From Hymenochaete sp. R1 (Eukaryota; Basidiomycota; Agaricomycetes; Hymenochaetales; Hymenochaetaceae): a stretch of DNA of 64,000 bases. The stretch spans positions 1 through 64,000 of the forward strand of contig JAFREE010000049.1 in assembly GCA_019400425.1 (NCBI GenBank), written 5' to 3'. A program made the translations under genes and the position numbers. The number at the start of each line of letters is the position of its first letter. Within the stretch, counting starts at the first letter, position 1. Positions 35,224 to 45,521 of the stretch are shown in pieces. The notes below the pieces were generated by a model that was given only the letters and a program-made list of their open reading frames with translations, did not search any database and was not told the origin of the DNA.

Positions 35224-38200
35224 ATGATATCCACTCGCACGTCTTCTAGCTCGGCAGCACCATCCAACGGAGACAGTAGGTTGCGAAATGAGGCTAATAC
35301 ACTGAAAAATGGCTCGCAACAAATCCCTCAAGTGAACGTGAATGGAGGAAAACCGCCTCATCAGCAACGACCAAGCGCGTCAACGTCCGGGCGTCAGCCG
35401 GGTCAGAGTGAAAAGGGACAAGTCGGTCAACCAGCGGCGTCTACATCGTCTTCGAGGGCAACAGCAGAGGTTGAATCGAGTGGGTGGGGTGCGAACTTCT
35501 GGGTGACACTCGTGGAACCTCAGGTGAGCCCTTTTCTGACCAGGCCCTCATTCTATCCGAAATTGACTTTTTTGATGAACTCGTGGGCGGCCACGACAGA
35601 GCCAGACACCGTTCTATGCATGTCCTGCGACTGGTCAGGTCAGTTGGGATCCTCCGGTGGGCAATTTTGTGTACGTGCATTCAGTCGTAGTGAGAGAAGC
35701 GCGATTGATCTAATCTCCGTGGTGTACTTTTGGCGCAAATATTTTCCTCTGATTGTGGCTGATGGCGTTGTTGCTTCTTTCTCCGGGCGTGTTTTAGCCT
35801 TCCTCCAAGCCCCGATGGCGAGTGGTGGGAACTCATTGATGAAAGCAGGGGCGGAATTCCGTACTATTATCATACGAAGACGAATGAGACGGTCTGGGAG
35901 CGTCCCAACGATGCATTTGTTATACCTCTCGCTATACTTCAGGTGAGTGCTTTTACCATTATGCGCATGAAGTCAGTGCTCATTCTGGTATTTCTTAGAA
36001 TTCAGCAGCATGCAAACGACTCAGCGTGCGTTACTCACAGGCCTTGGACCCGGAGACCATGAAAGCGTACGAGCAACACCAAGCTCAACTCAAATCCAAT
36101 GGTTCTAGCCGGCCCGCTGATCGTAATGGTGTCCGGCGGTCAATGTCCGACAATAGGATAACGCAGACAAATGGCACTTATAAGCTGAGTCCACCGCAAG
36201 CTCAGACGCCGAAGCGAAGCACGAGCGAGCTTCCCTCAGGAAGTCTTCGTCATTTCGGACCTGGCCATGCTTTCGGCCAGACCCTCCCTCCCATTCCAGG
36301 ATCACCATATCAGACAGAGGAGTCGACACCGCCGTCGCCGAAGAGCAAGTCGACGTCACTGAAGTCGAGGGATCAACTACTTCGCGAGAAGGAGCGGGAG
36401 CGTGAAAGAGAGAGGGAACGGGAACGGGAGAGAGATGCAGCGATGAGGGCACGGAATGGGAAACAGAGGCCACCTCAAAGTCTGGACGCTGCTGCGTCGC
36501 AATTCGCCCACGAAACGACGCCTCCTCGAAAGCAGAGGTCACAGACGATCAGCTCTTCTGTACATAGGAATGGCACATCATCACCCCCTACGCCTGTATC
36601 TCCAACATTCGGATCCGGAGCCATGGACGACTTTACGCTCGGACTAGACACCTCATTCTCACCACAAGCTGCTTCATCGCCTTCTCGGACTCAATCGAGT
36701 TTGGGTAGTCGAGGTACCAGTCCAATATCACCAGCATCATCAGGTGCTCCGAACCTTACTATCAAGACTGAGAGGGGTCTGCTGGATGTAGGGAAGCCGG
36801 GTAGAGCAAGTGCACTCCCTACGCCGACAAGTCCATTCCCAGTGCAAACTCCTGTATCACCCACGTCCATGTTCACAACATCCTCCATGGCTACCTCTCA
36901 ATCACAATTCTCTTCCGCATCCGCCGCAGCTAATCGGGCCAGAGGCGCCGAAAATATCTATGGTGGCGGCGTTGGCGGCGACGCGACGAGCTCAAAAGGC
37001 TCGGTTCCTGCTCCTGGTGCTCCGAGAAGGAGTATGACGGCTGGCACTCAGGGATCCATTAGGATGCGAGATATTGGCTCGCCCGTATTTGACACGCGTA
37101 AGTCTCTTGTCAATGTCGTGCTTCTCTCGCTACCGAGTTGGGAGTGGGGTACAGATGTATATACGGACCTTTACTGACAATCCCTTTTCCTCGTTACCTA
37201 TTACCCCCCCCCCCCCCCCACTGTTTCTCTTCTGGGGCATGCCATGCTATCGTCTGGGTTGGCGCCTGACGCGGGCTACAGAGGCAACGTTGGATCTGAG
37301 CCCAGTGAAAGCGAGGAGAGAAGGTAAACCCATCCTTCTCGACGTCAAGAATTCGCTGGGCGACGATGCTTCAAGATTCAGCACAGGGTCAGCGGCTTTT
37401 TTCGACAAGAACTTTCGTTTCTATACTGACCCGTCGTATGTTATCGTCGTAGCGGCCGACCCGTGCTACCTGATGAACTCGCATCCGATATCCACCAGTT
37501 TGTGCAGACGGAATTTGCGAGACAATACTTCACGACTCATAAGACAGGTTTTATCTTCCGGAAAAAGGTTCCCGTAGAGAAGATGATGGTTTGGCAAAAG
37601 GTTTGACTCGCCGCGTTCTCAGTGCCATTCAGCTAAATTGAATCGACTCCGTTTTTTTTCAGCATCCAGTTTCAACACCCCTTCTCTCGATCGCACGCGA
37701 GCTCCACAAGGACGCAGTGAGAGCATTCAAGGTCATTCAGCGAGTTATGGGTGACCGGGAGCGAGAGCGACCGATCATGCGATCACAAGCGTCGGATTCC
37801 CACCTGAGCACGACGTCATCTCTTGCATCAAGAAACGCGAGCTCGACTTCTTTACCAAACGCTGCGGCCGGCATCATAGAAGAAGAGAGATGGTTATTGG
37901 GCTTGGGTATCATGCATGGAGAAATGAGGGATGAAACCTATTGTCAAGTAGCGAAGCAGCTGACGGGCAACCCCAATCCGTGCGTGATGCTTTCATATCT
38001 AATAGACTATTTTCCTTGTTACTGATGATATGGTATTAGGGAGAGTGTTTTCAGGGGCTGGCAACTGATGTGCGTGTTGCTGGTAACATTCCCGCCTTCG
38101 AAGAATTTCGAAGAGTTCCTTCGACCTTTCATGCAACAAAACACGCAACAATCCGCGGGACGCGTTGATATCATGGCTAAATACTGTTTGCAGAGGTTAG

Positions 38201-39072
38201 CTATCATATCAAAGAAGGGACCTCGTGGGAAAGCTCCTACAGCAGCAGAGATTGAGACGGCATCGGTAAGATTATTCGTGGCTTTCCATATAATTACTAA
38301 GATATTTGCAGGATGCAGCCTTTAACCCTTCAACTTTTGGTGAATCCTTAGACGCCATTATTCGCCTTCAAGAACGCAACTATCCTCATCTCCAAATTCC
38401 TATCATCCTTCCTTTCCTTGCTGATGGTATCCTCGCTCTCGGTGGGACGAAATCTGAAGGAATCTTCCGTATCCCAGGAGACGGCGATAGTGTATCAGAC
38501 CTGAAGCTACGTATCGAACGCGGGTACTATAACCTTGAAGGTGTACACGACCCGCACGTCCCTGCGTCGCTCCTCAAACTCTGGCTTCGCGAGCTCTGCG
38601 ATCCTTTGGTTCCAACGGAACTCTATAATGACTGCGTCGCATGTGCAAAGGATCCCGAGAAGTGCGTAGCGATGGTCGGGAGGCTACCGACGTATCATCG
38701 CCGAGTGCTCCTGTTCGTCGTGAGTTTTTTACAGCTATTCCTCGAGGATAAGGTGCAGATAGTGACGAAGATGACGAGCGCGAACTTGTCGCTCGTGATG
38801 GCTCCGAATCTGCTTCGGTGCGAGTCGGAGTCGATGACGGTGGTCTTCACTAATGCACCGTAAGTCGAGAGTTTCCTTCTGTAGTCATCTTCTCCAATAG
38901 CTTATTGATGCATCAATATAGTTACGAACAGATGTTTGTGCATAATCTTCTATTGCATCTGCGATGCAACAAGGTTGATCCTGGGTATGTTCCCAAGCAC
39001 GGTCTCGGCGGCGCCATCCCGTCGTCCAGCCGCAGACGTTCAAAGTCTCGCAGCCGGAAACCTCTTCGCTAG
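35224..39072 (+). CDS. WW-WW-MyTH4-RhoGAP protein (ARHGAP39/Vilse-like architecture), 10 exons, 1036 aa
   Basis: A Rho-family GTPase-activating protein. Exons: 35224-35523, 35600-35670, 35798-35942, 35999-37097, 37282-37387, 37453-37600, 37663-37979, 38040-38265, 38312-38859, 38922-39072; 3111 nt in frame. Two WW domains span about residues 88-170 (GWGANFWVTLVEPQ to VSWDPPVG; GEWWELIDE to TVWERPND). A long Ser/Pro-rich linker carries an alternating Arg/Glu run (REKERERERERERERE) near residue 305. The MyTH4 domain covers HKTGFIFRKKVPVEKMM to QLTGNPNP and the strand after it. The RhoGAP domain has the arginine finger in GIFRIPGDGD, plus LLKLWLRELCDPL and NLSLVMAPNLLR. A basic C-terminus follows. 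The order matches animal ARHGAP39/Vilse. It probably controls Rac/Cdc42-type GTPases in polar growth (inference). Confidence 0.9.
37204..37219. repeat. 16-nt C run inside a RhoGAP intron
   Basis: Sixteen C residues lie within the intron 37098-37281. The run is likely prone to length variation. Confidence 0.8.
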
Positions 39073-39648
39073 TCATCTCAACTCAAGGACCAAGAAATAC
39101 TTTATTTGAACATCTGTATTAATCCCGCCCCTGTCTATTATCAGTGACGCACCTTCTTTCGCTCGACCCTATCATTTTCTTACAGTCTTTCCCCTCCATG
39201 TTGTTTTGTGGACCGGTCCACGTTCTTTCCCGTGACTCTCTTTCTTTTCCTGCCTTTCATTCCTCCGTGTTTTCATTTTCTCGGATTTCACATCTCGTAA
39301 TTTTATTGCTTTATAATGGTCATATTCTCGTTACGTTCTAGAGCTTCAAAACGCTTTCCATTGCAGCTTATCTAAGTTAACACCTCTCTTTTTTTGGGTC
39401 TCGTGGGGCATTTGCCATTATTTCATGATCAGCATTCTCTCTTTTCTTTCTCATACTCACGAACTACCAAGCAAATCAAGTGACTTTTGCCAGCGTCTTT
39501 GGCAAGACGAAGTTCACGGAAAAGTCGGGAGGCGCAGGAAAGTAGTTGTGCCATGTGATAAAAGTATTATGTCATCATAAAAGCCAGGCAGGCGGAACTT
39601 CGGACGCACAGGGTCATTCGACCTCCTGCTTTCTGCGTTCTCGTTCCC
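39073..39648. other. no gene recognised
   Basis: T-rich sequence after the RhoGAP gene, running into the leader of the enoyl-CoA hydratase gene. Confidence 0.45.
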
Positions 39649-40850
39649 ATGTCCATGTCTTTCTCAGTAATAAGGACAACGACGGCAACAGCATCAGCGT
39701 CTACCGCAACGATACGCATATTGACACGTCAAGCTACGATCGGTAGACTAACAGCGAGGACACCGGTGACGCGAACTATATCATCTGCTTCACGCTCATT
39801 CTCGACATTTGGGACATCCAAGGTCAACTCTGTTCCTTACAGCAAACCTCTCAAAACCCGTCTTTGTTCCCCAAGCCAGTCCCGCACAATGTCTTCACAG
39901 TCTGCAGCCTCTTGGCTAGAACCTTCAACGCCGTACACCCACATTCTCACATCTTCACCCGCACCAGGCGTTGCACTCATCACCCTCAACCGGCCCAAGG
40001 CGCTCAATGCACTCTGCGCAGCTCTCATGGCGGAATTTAACGACGCGCTTTCCGGTATTGAGAAGGACGAGGAAGTCAAAGCTGTTGTTGTAACGGGTAG
40101 CGAGAAGGCGTTCGCGGCAGGAGCAGATATTAAGGAAATGCGGAATAAGACATGTGAGAGAATCTATTTAGAGTAGTGCGATGTGGAATTCTGAAGAAAG
40201 ATGTTTTTTTTTTCGTAGATTCGGACGTGATAAAGAACGATTTCCTTGCAGAGTGGTACAAGCTTGGTGATTTTAGCAAGCCTACCATCGCTGCAGTAAG
40301 CGGATATGCTGTACGTTTTCCGTCGACTCCCTTTTCTGTTTGTCATTCATACTGACTCTTTTTCTCTTGATACATCTAGCTCGGCGGAGGTTGCGAGCTC
40401 GCAATGATGTGTGACATTCTCCTCGCTTCACCCACAGCCGTCTTCGGCCAGCCCGAAATCGATCTGGGTGTCATCCCTGGCGCGGGCGGGACCCAACGCC
40501 TCACGCGAGCCATCGGTAAATCTCGTGCGATGGAAATCATCCTCACCGGCCGACGCATATCTGCAGAAGAAGCCTCTGCGTGGGGGCTCGTCTCACGCGT
40601 CGTGCAGCCTTCTGACTCAGGGAGCGGGGTGGTGGAGGAAGCGGTGAGGGTTGCGAGTTCGATTGCGGGGAAGGGTGCAGTTGCGGTCAAGGCTGGGAAG
40701 GAGAGCGTAAAGAGGGCGTGTGAAGTGGGTCAGGGGGAGGGACTGTTGTTCGAGAGGAGGATGTTCCATGGGTTGTTTGCGACGAAGGACCAGAAGGAAG
40801 GTATGGGAGCATTTGTGGAAAAGAGGAAGGCAAAATTTGAGGACGAGTGA
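39649..40850 (+). CDS. enoyl-CoA hydratase, probably mitochondrial, 3 exons, 355 aa
   Basis: Hydrates 2-enoyl-CoA to 3-hydroxyacyl-CoA in fatty-acid or branched-chain amino-acid breakdown. Exons: 39649-40153, 40219-40310, 40380-40850; 1068 nt in frame. The first ~85 residues are rich in Arg, Ser and Thr with no acidic residues, consistent with a mitochondrial presequence. The crotonase fold follows: [24 protein letters not shown] (oxyanion hole), [19 protein letters not shown] and [20 protein letters not shown] with the first catalytic Glu. The second Glu is in [16 protein letters not shown]. The C-terminus has the usual FEDE-type end (AKFEDE). All key residues are present, and the length beyond the presequence is normal. 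Internal Met codons could give a cytosolic form. Confidence 0.92.
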
Positions 40851-40965
40851 GGGTGCTCTCAAAGATAAATAGCCTCAATTATCGGAAGAACAGAATTGTA
40901 CAGTATCATCTCGTCCTAGACGAAAATTAGTCGACGTGTAAAGGATATTTGTGTTGATTTAATGC

Positions 40966-41220
40966 TCACCATCTAAGAGCACCAGCTCCGACTAATCCCA
41001 GCCCAATCAACCCAACGACACCCTTCCCAAACCTCGAACCAGGTGCTTTCGTTCTCGCAGAGTACAGCGCGTAAAATCCTGTTGCAGTTAGCGCACCCGA
41101 TCCGATGAGTCGGCACGTAAAACAATCTTGTTTTGTTTGTAGTTCACTTTCACCGTGACTTTGCATGGTCTGTTGGGCACTGTTCGCAGCCAAGGTTACG
41201 AGGGGCAAGTTGCTGTTCAT
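40966..41220 (-). CDS. small DUF4536-like (DMAC1-type) membrane protein, 84 aa
   Basis: A short single-exon gene. The core CFTCRLIGSGALTATGFYALY has the paired cysteines and Gly-rich hydrophobic helix seen in DUF4536/DMAC1-type proteins. A second hydrophobic segment, GVVGLIGLGLVGAGALRW, forms the C-terminus, so a two-helix membrane protein is likely. Animal DMAC1 helps assemble the distal membrane arm of respiratory complex I; whether this protein does is inference. The start at the ATG at 41220 (MNSNLPLVTLAA) is preferred over a non-ATG codon just upstream. Two decayed copies of this gene lie farther right (44.5 and 53.8 kb), each beside an F-box gene. The intact copy is convergent with enoyl-CoA hydratase. 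Confidence 0.65.
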   Translation of the reverse strand: MNSNLPLVTLAANSAQQTMQSHGESELQTKQDCFTCRLIGSGALTATGFYALYSARTKAPGSRFGKGVVGLIGLGLVGAGALRW

Positions 41221-41298
41221 TGGAGTCACTGATGGACTCAGACACAGACAAATGGCATTCGGCAGAAGATGGCGTCTGCGTTTTCGGCGAGTGAAGGT

Positions 41299-41613
41299 TC
41301 AGGGCCCGATTCGGAAACCTTTTCCCATACGTGCAAACCTCCCGGTCAGAGCACCTCCCACGTCGCTTTTACCCACATACATCTTATCATCCTGCCACAG
41401 TATCAAACAGTCTCCATGTTGCGTCTTTCTTCTCTCTGGACGCTTCCGAGGCATCGCTCCAACAGTTTTCCAAACAAATAGATCATACTCCTGATCAATC
41501 TGGATCTCCATTATAACAGACGCGTTATAATAGAGCAATTTAACATACTTCGATTCCTTCTTATCGTCCCAAACTTGTCGACGTTCAGAGTCAGCTCCGA
41601 GACAAAACTTCAT
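41299..41613 (-). CDS. hypothetical open frame, 104 aa, uncertain
   Basis: An ATG-started frame (MKFCLGADSERRQVWDD) that ends FRIGP just upstream of the DUF4536-like gene, on the same strand. It has a plausible mix of aromatic and charged residues (VKLLYYNASVIMEI, EYDLFVWKTVGAMP) but no family I recognise. It may be chance or a gene fragment. Confidence 0.2.
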   Translation of the reverse strand: MKFCLGADSERRQVWDDKKESKYVKLLYYNASVIMEIQIDQEYDLFVWKTVGAMPRKRPERRKTQHGDCLILWQDDKMYVGKSDVGGALTGRFARMGKGFRIGP

Positions 41614-41689
41614 TAAAATGGCATGGTGAGATCACCAGAATCAGCAATCAACTACTTTTTGGACCCTAATCAGCTACAATTTGGCCGGG

Positions 41690-42349
41690 GCTTTTTGGTC
41701 GACCTCTATCGCCTACAATCCTATTGAAAGCATTGCATCGCCCTGTGTTTCTCTGGTGCATCGACATGCCGCATGATGCCGGTTTTGAAAGAGATTTCAA
41801 TACCATTCCACTTATGCGGGTTCGATTCAATGCCGCTTTGTCTCTCATTCGGCACCAAACATTTCGTGCCGAGGTTGAAACGCTCAGGTCTTGTTATCGA
41901 GGCTGCGTCCCAACCCTAGGAAGCAGGAAAATGAACTCTTATTGACCATTTTGGAGAAAACACCTACGATCCGTCGACTCGGATTCAGAGTCGTGCATAG
42001 ATCCCTTGGCTCGTACGGGTGGAAGGGCGCCATTTTCGATCAACTCAAAGACGTATCGGAGGCGTTGATGATACTGGATGGCACCAGCAAACACGACATA
42101 CTATTGCCCTCGCTGGAGAATCTTTACTTAACCATTATTTTCGGAAAGAACAGCTTCCACCCTGATGCGGATACCTTGTCCCTCCTGCGCGTTCTCCGAG
42201 GGCGATTTGCCATACATGATGATTTGTATGTGTTTACTGCAGGTGCCAATGATTTTGATATGGCGGGAAAATACGCCGGGAGGACTTACGATCGCACTGA
42301 ATACAAGACGCTAGAGGATGCCGAGGTGGAAGGTCCTTTAGTAAAGTAA
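41690..42349 (+). pseudogene. C-terminal remnant of an F-box-family gene
   Basis: No F-box remains. Two overlapping frames (to 41945, then from about 41891 to the TAA at 42347-42349) read through leucine-rich strands typical of this cluster: LLTILEKTPTIRRLGFRV and LLPSLENLYLTIIF. It ends DFDMAGKYAGRTYDRTEYK. A second, shorter remnant at about 51480-51636 ends IDIAGKCAKMIFDRSE, clearly the same sequence. Past the stop both share GATGAGGAC-like DNA leading to GTGCTTGGTAG / GTGTTTGGTAG. I read this as the tail of a lost F-box gene. Confidence 0.55.
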
Positions 42350-42573
42350 TTCTTGCGCCCTAAGCTGACGCAGTGGATGAGGACGATCGTGCTTGGTAGG
42401 AAAGATTGAGCAAAGGGTCTATGGCAATGTCATAGAAATTGGATATGAAAGATAAGGAAGATGTTACACGTATAGCCGGACTGTCGTTGCCTCAATATGT
42501 ACCATTACGGGAAAAAATTATTTATATAATCGGATGACTTTCCATCATACTTACCAGTAAAGTTACAAAACTA

Positions 42574-43971
42574 CTATTCCATGATGATGACAATGACGAG
42601 ACGTCCAACCCAATCGTTTCCACTCTCTTTCACTACCACAAGATACTCGTTTTCGAGCTCGGAGCGGATCTGTTTAGCTTCGTCCATCGCACCTAAGAAA
42701 GATCCGTTCCAATAAGCCACACCTTCGTTTTTTATGGTGACATTCATATTGCGGTCGCAGCATGAGCGTATCATTTCGACAAAATTAAGGGTGAACGGCC
42801 TCCTCGATTGACTTCTGCGGATGATTGTTATTTTTTCCAGATGAGGCAAACCTTCATCCATTTCCCCGTAGGTGAGATAAGACCACAAACCGGCCGGATG
42901 GGTGCTGCATGCACGCGGTTCCACAATTTCCAGAGACATGAGATCAGGCATAGTACTGAGGTACTCCATGACAAGTACTTGCAGCTCCCAATCCCATCCT
43001 TCAATATCGATACAGAAAGAGAGGTCTAGCTTGAAGATTCCTATGGGTACTTCTTCCTGAGACTTGAATACTTGGACGGTATTCATCAGGGAAGCACGGT
43101 CTACGGCGAGGTCGAACTCGAACAGAGAGGGGGCTATTATTCGTCCGAGGAGGCGTGATACGACCAGCGAGTCACTCTTCAGCCCGATACAACTGAGATG
43201 AGCGAGTTCGATATCGAGCGTTTCGGTAATGTCAACGATATCCTCGAGCTCGTGAGTATCTGGTACCATTGCATGGCGATATTCTATCTTGAGAATCTCG
43301 AGTTGTGGTGTACGCTTGAGGACGTATACTAGCGAGTTGTAGATGGATTCCGGAGAGCCTGGAGTCAGGTTGAGAGTCAATGTCATAAGGCATGGGAGTA
43401 AAGATATACTGTGACCATTGCACGAGCATAGAAAACGATTTAGGAGCAATGGAAGACTGTCGTAGCCTGGATTAATGAAAATACGCCGAGCATTGGAAAC
43501 GACGGGTGAATCTGCGAGAAGACGTATATGTGAATTAGAAAGAGTGAAGGAAAATGTCATGGGGAAATGAGCGCGCTTGAGGCAAATGAAGATCTGTCTC
43601 CATCGGTTTTGGTACTTTGCAAGCACCGAAAGAATACTCCACGCCATTAAGTCGGGGATGTCGAATTTACATCCAACTATAGACACATCCAGAGGACACA
43701 TCCCTGATCGTATAAGCCAGACTTGGATTGTTCTTGTGAGATTCCGCGGCTTCTGTAGATGGGCTTCGGTGATTCGAATATTGAAACGATTCCAAAGACG
43801 CCCGTGTGCCAACGCAAGGTATCTCCAGTCCCTACACGTCTGGGATAAGTTTAAAGGCGCGAGCTCCTTTCTTATTACCCCACACGCGTTGCTCGTCGCC
43901 AGTTCGAAAAAAAGCAATAATATGTCCTTGATGAAAAGCGCTCGATGAGCTCCGGGCCCTTGTAGCGACAT
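42574..43971 (-). CDS. F-box-like protein 4 of the cluster, single exon, 465 aa
   Basis: Member of the APLN subgroup, paired with the gene at 51892-53298. The F-box at about residues 8-62 reads HRALFIKDILLLFFELA, APLNLSQTCRDWRYLALAHGRLWNRF. WLIRSGMCPLDVSIVG is at about residue 87 and YQNRWRQIFICL at about 117. Later blocks are LVYVLKRTPQLEILKIEY, IGIFKLDLSF, SLWSYLTYGEMDEGL-type (here AGLWSYLTYGEMDE) and LNFVEMIRSC. The C-terminus has VTIKNEGVAYWNG and ends VIVIIME. It starts at the ATG at 43971. A DUF4536 fragment lies upstream and an F-box remnant downstream, an arrangement repeated at 51-54 kb. No lesion; substrate unknown. Confidence 0.82.
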   Translation of the reverse strand: MSLQGPGAHRALFIKDILLLFFELATSNACGVIRKELAPLNLSQTCRDWRYLALAHGRLWNRFNIRITEAHLQKPRNLTRTIQVWLIRSGMCPLDVSIVGCKFDIPDLMAWSILSVLAKYQNRWRQIFICLKRAHFPMTFSFTLSNSHIRLLADSPVVSNARRIFINPGYDSLPLLLNRFLCSCNGHSISLLPCLMTLTLNLTPGSPESIYNSLVYVLKRTPQLEILKIEYRHAMVPDTHELEDIVDITETLDIELAHLSCIGLKSDSLVVSRLLGRIIAPSLFEFDLAVDRASLMNTVQVFKSQEEVPIGIFKLDLSFCIDIEGWDWELQVLVMEYLSTMPDLMSLEIVEPRACSTHPAGLWSYLTYGEMDEGLPHLEKITIIRRSQSRRPFTLNFVEMIRSCCDRNMNVTIKNEGVAYWNGSFLGAMDEAKQIRSELENEYLVVVKESGNDWVGRLVIVIIME

Positions 43972-44499
43972 GTAAAAGGCGGTAAGCGACGTGAGACTGA
44001 AAGAGGAATTAAAAGATTACGAAGAGATACGGTTGATTTCCATCGGAACCCAAATTCATATATAATATGCGGGCCACAACAGGCAGATCCAATAAGGTTG
44101 AGAGCCTCACGGGCCTTCTCAACAATGAATTTTTTGGGGAGTAGAAGGATGCCGTTGGCGACCATCATAAAGGCCCTTTCATGCCATATAGAATTGGCAA
44201 AGCGTCTGTCTCAAAGATCCATCAATCAGAGCCTTTCTTGTCTCGAGATCATTCATACCTTCAAGAATAATGAACGACGGTTAAGCTCCTCGTCAGGGAA
44301 AGCAAAGCCCTCACGACTGTAACGGTGGGCCTGGCGTATTTCTGATGTCCGGATTTTGTAGACGTGAAAGAGATCCAAAGAAAAAATTCCCTGAACAAAT
44401 TTCTTCAATCAATGAGGTATTGATACTACCGCGTCCTAAACAACGTATTAGTTACAGACGAGGAAGAGTACCACTTACCCAGTACCATCTAAGAATTTC
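43972..44499. other. spacer within the duplicated block
   Basis: Short frames only. A minus-strand piece (MVANGILLLPKKFIVEKA) looks protein-like but could not be assigned. The matching spacer at 53.4-53.8 kb has a different open frame. Confidence 0.3.
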
Positions 44500-44660
44500 G
44501 ACCCTGATAGTACCCTGTCGGGTTTGTTCAATTAACCCAACTACGCTCTTCTTGAACCTCGTTCTCTCCAAATACGGAGAGTAAAACCCCATGCTCCCGA
44601 CCAAAAGGCCGACACGTAAAACGATCTTGCTTATTTTCGAATTCCCTGCCGTAGTTCATG
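44500..44660 (-). pseudogene. decayed fragment of the DUF4536-like gene
   Basis: The DNA follows the intact gene at 40966-41220: CAATTAACCCAACTACGCTCTT against CAATCAACCCAACGACACCCTT, then AACCTCG, CAGAGTA / GGAGAGTAAAA, and GCCGACACGTAAAACGATCTTG against GTCGGCACGTAAAACAATCTTG. Insertions and deletions destroy the frame. Confidence 0.7.
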
Positions 44661-45521
44661 CTCACTGGGTAGCATTCTGAGGCAAGGAGATGAAGGGCAT
44701 GTTTATGTCTATTGGCCTGGCCTGGCTGATCAGAGAATGAGGAAGAGAAAGGTGATCGGGCGTGGAGCTCGGCGCCGCAGAGAGAAAGCGCTCACGCATA
44801 CGACCGTGCGAAAACAGAGCAACCGGATAGCGAAGACGTTTATTATTTATTTTTAATTCCATTTTTCGACTTTTCGACCGCGTCGTGGTGAAGCGAAGTC
44901 GTCAGTAGTTTTCATCCAACCCCTTTCACTTCACCAGGTGTTTCGTTCAACATTCGCATTGTCTTCGAGATTCCCATAGTTGCGACCCTCGCCAACATCT
45001 GCATCGTCACTTTCGTTGTTTCAGCATACAGAGGTCAATTGTCTTGGTACCGAATCGACGAGTCATTGCAGCGCTCGCCGTCTCGATCCGTATTAGTTCC
45101 CTCTGTGCACAACGAAGAGCACCATCGACTACATCCCCCAACCAAACCAATGGACTAGAAAGCGTGACAGCCTCGTATCACTTGTTATCCCCCAAGGGTG
45201 GCTGTTTTCAACGTAGAAGTTAATGCCGCTGGGAGCAGGTATGCAAGATGATGATTATCAAGTTTCGACGTACTTGAAGAAATCGAACCAACCTCTCAGT
45301 CGTAAACTCAACAGGTTTTCCACTCGGTCGCCTTAGGTACTCCTTCTGTCACATTTGATGGAGCGTAACAGTGCTACCGTTGCTCATCGACGAACTGCAA
45401 CACTTTGAGTGGGACACCTACGTGCAACACGCAACGCCCCTTCTGCCGCCTCTCAGGACCAGCTTGAATGGAGCACTCGAAGGTCAATACCACCCCAACA
45501 AACTTTTTTCGTGCCGTAGAA
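44661..45521. other. no gene recognised upstream of the kinase
   Basis: May include leader or further 5' exons of the kinase gene, whose true start is uncertain. No other frame is supported. Confidence 0.35.

Noticed and set aside
37324..37380. Extra RhoGAP intron starting at the GTAAAC at 37324
   Set aside because: Reading through gives GKPILLDVKNSLGDDASRF in frame, which fits the protein, and the donor at 37388 keeps the MyTH4 frame.
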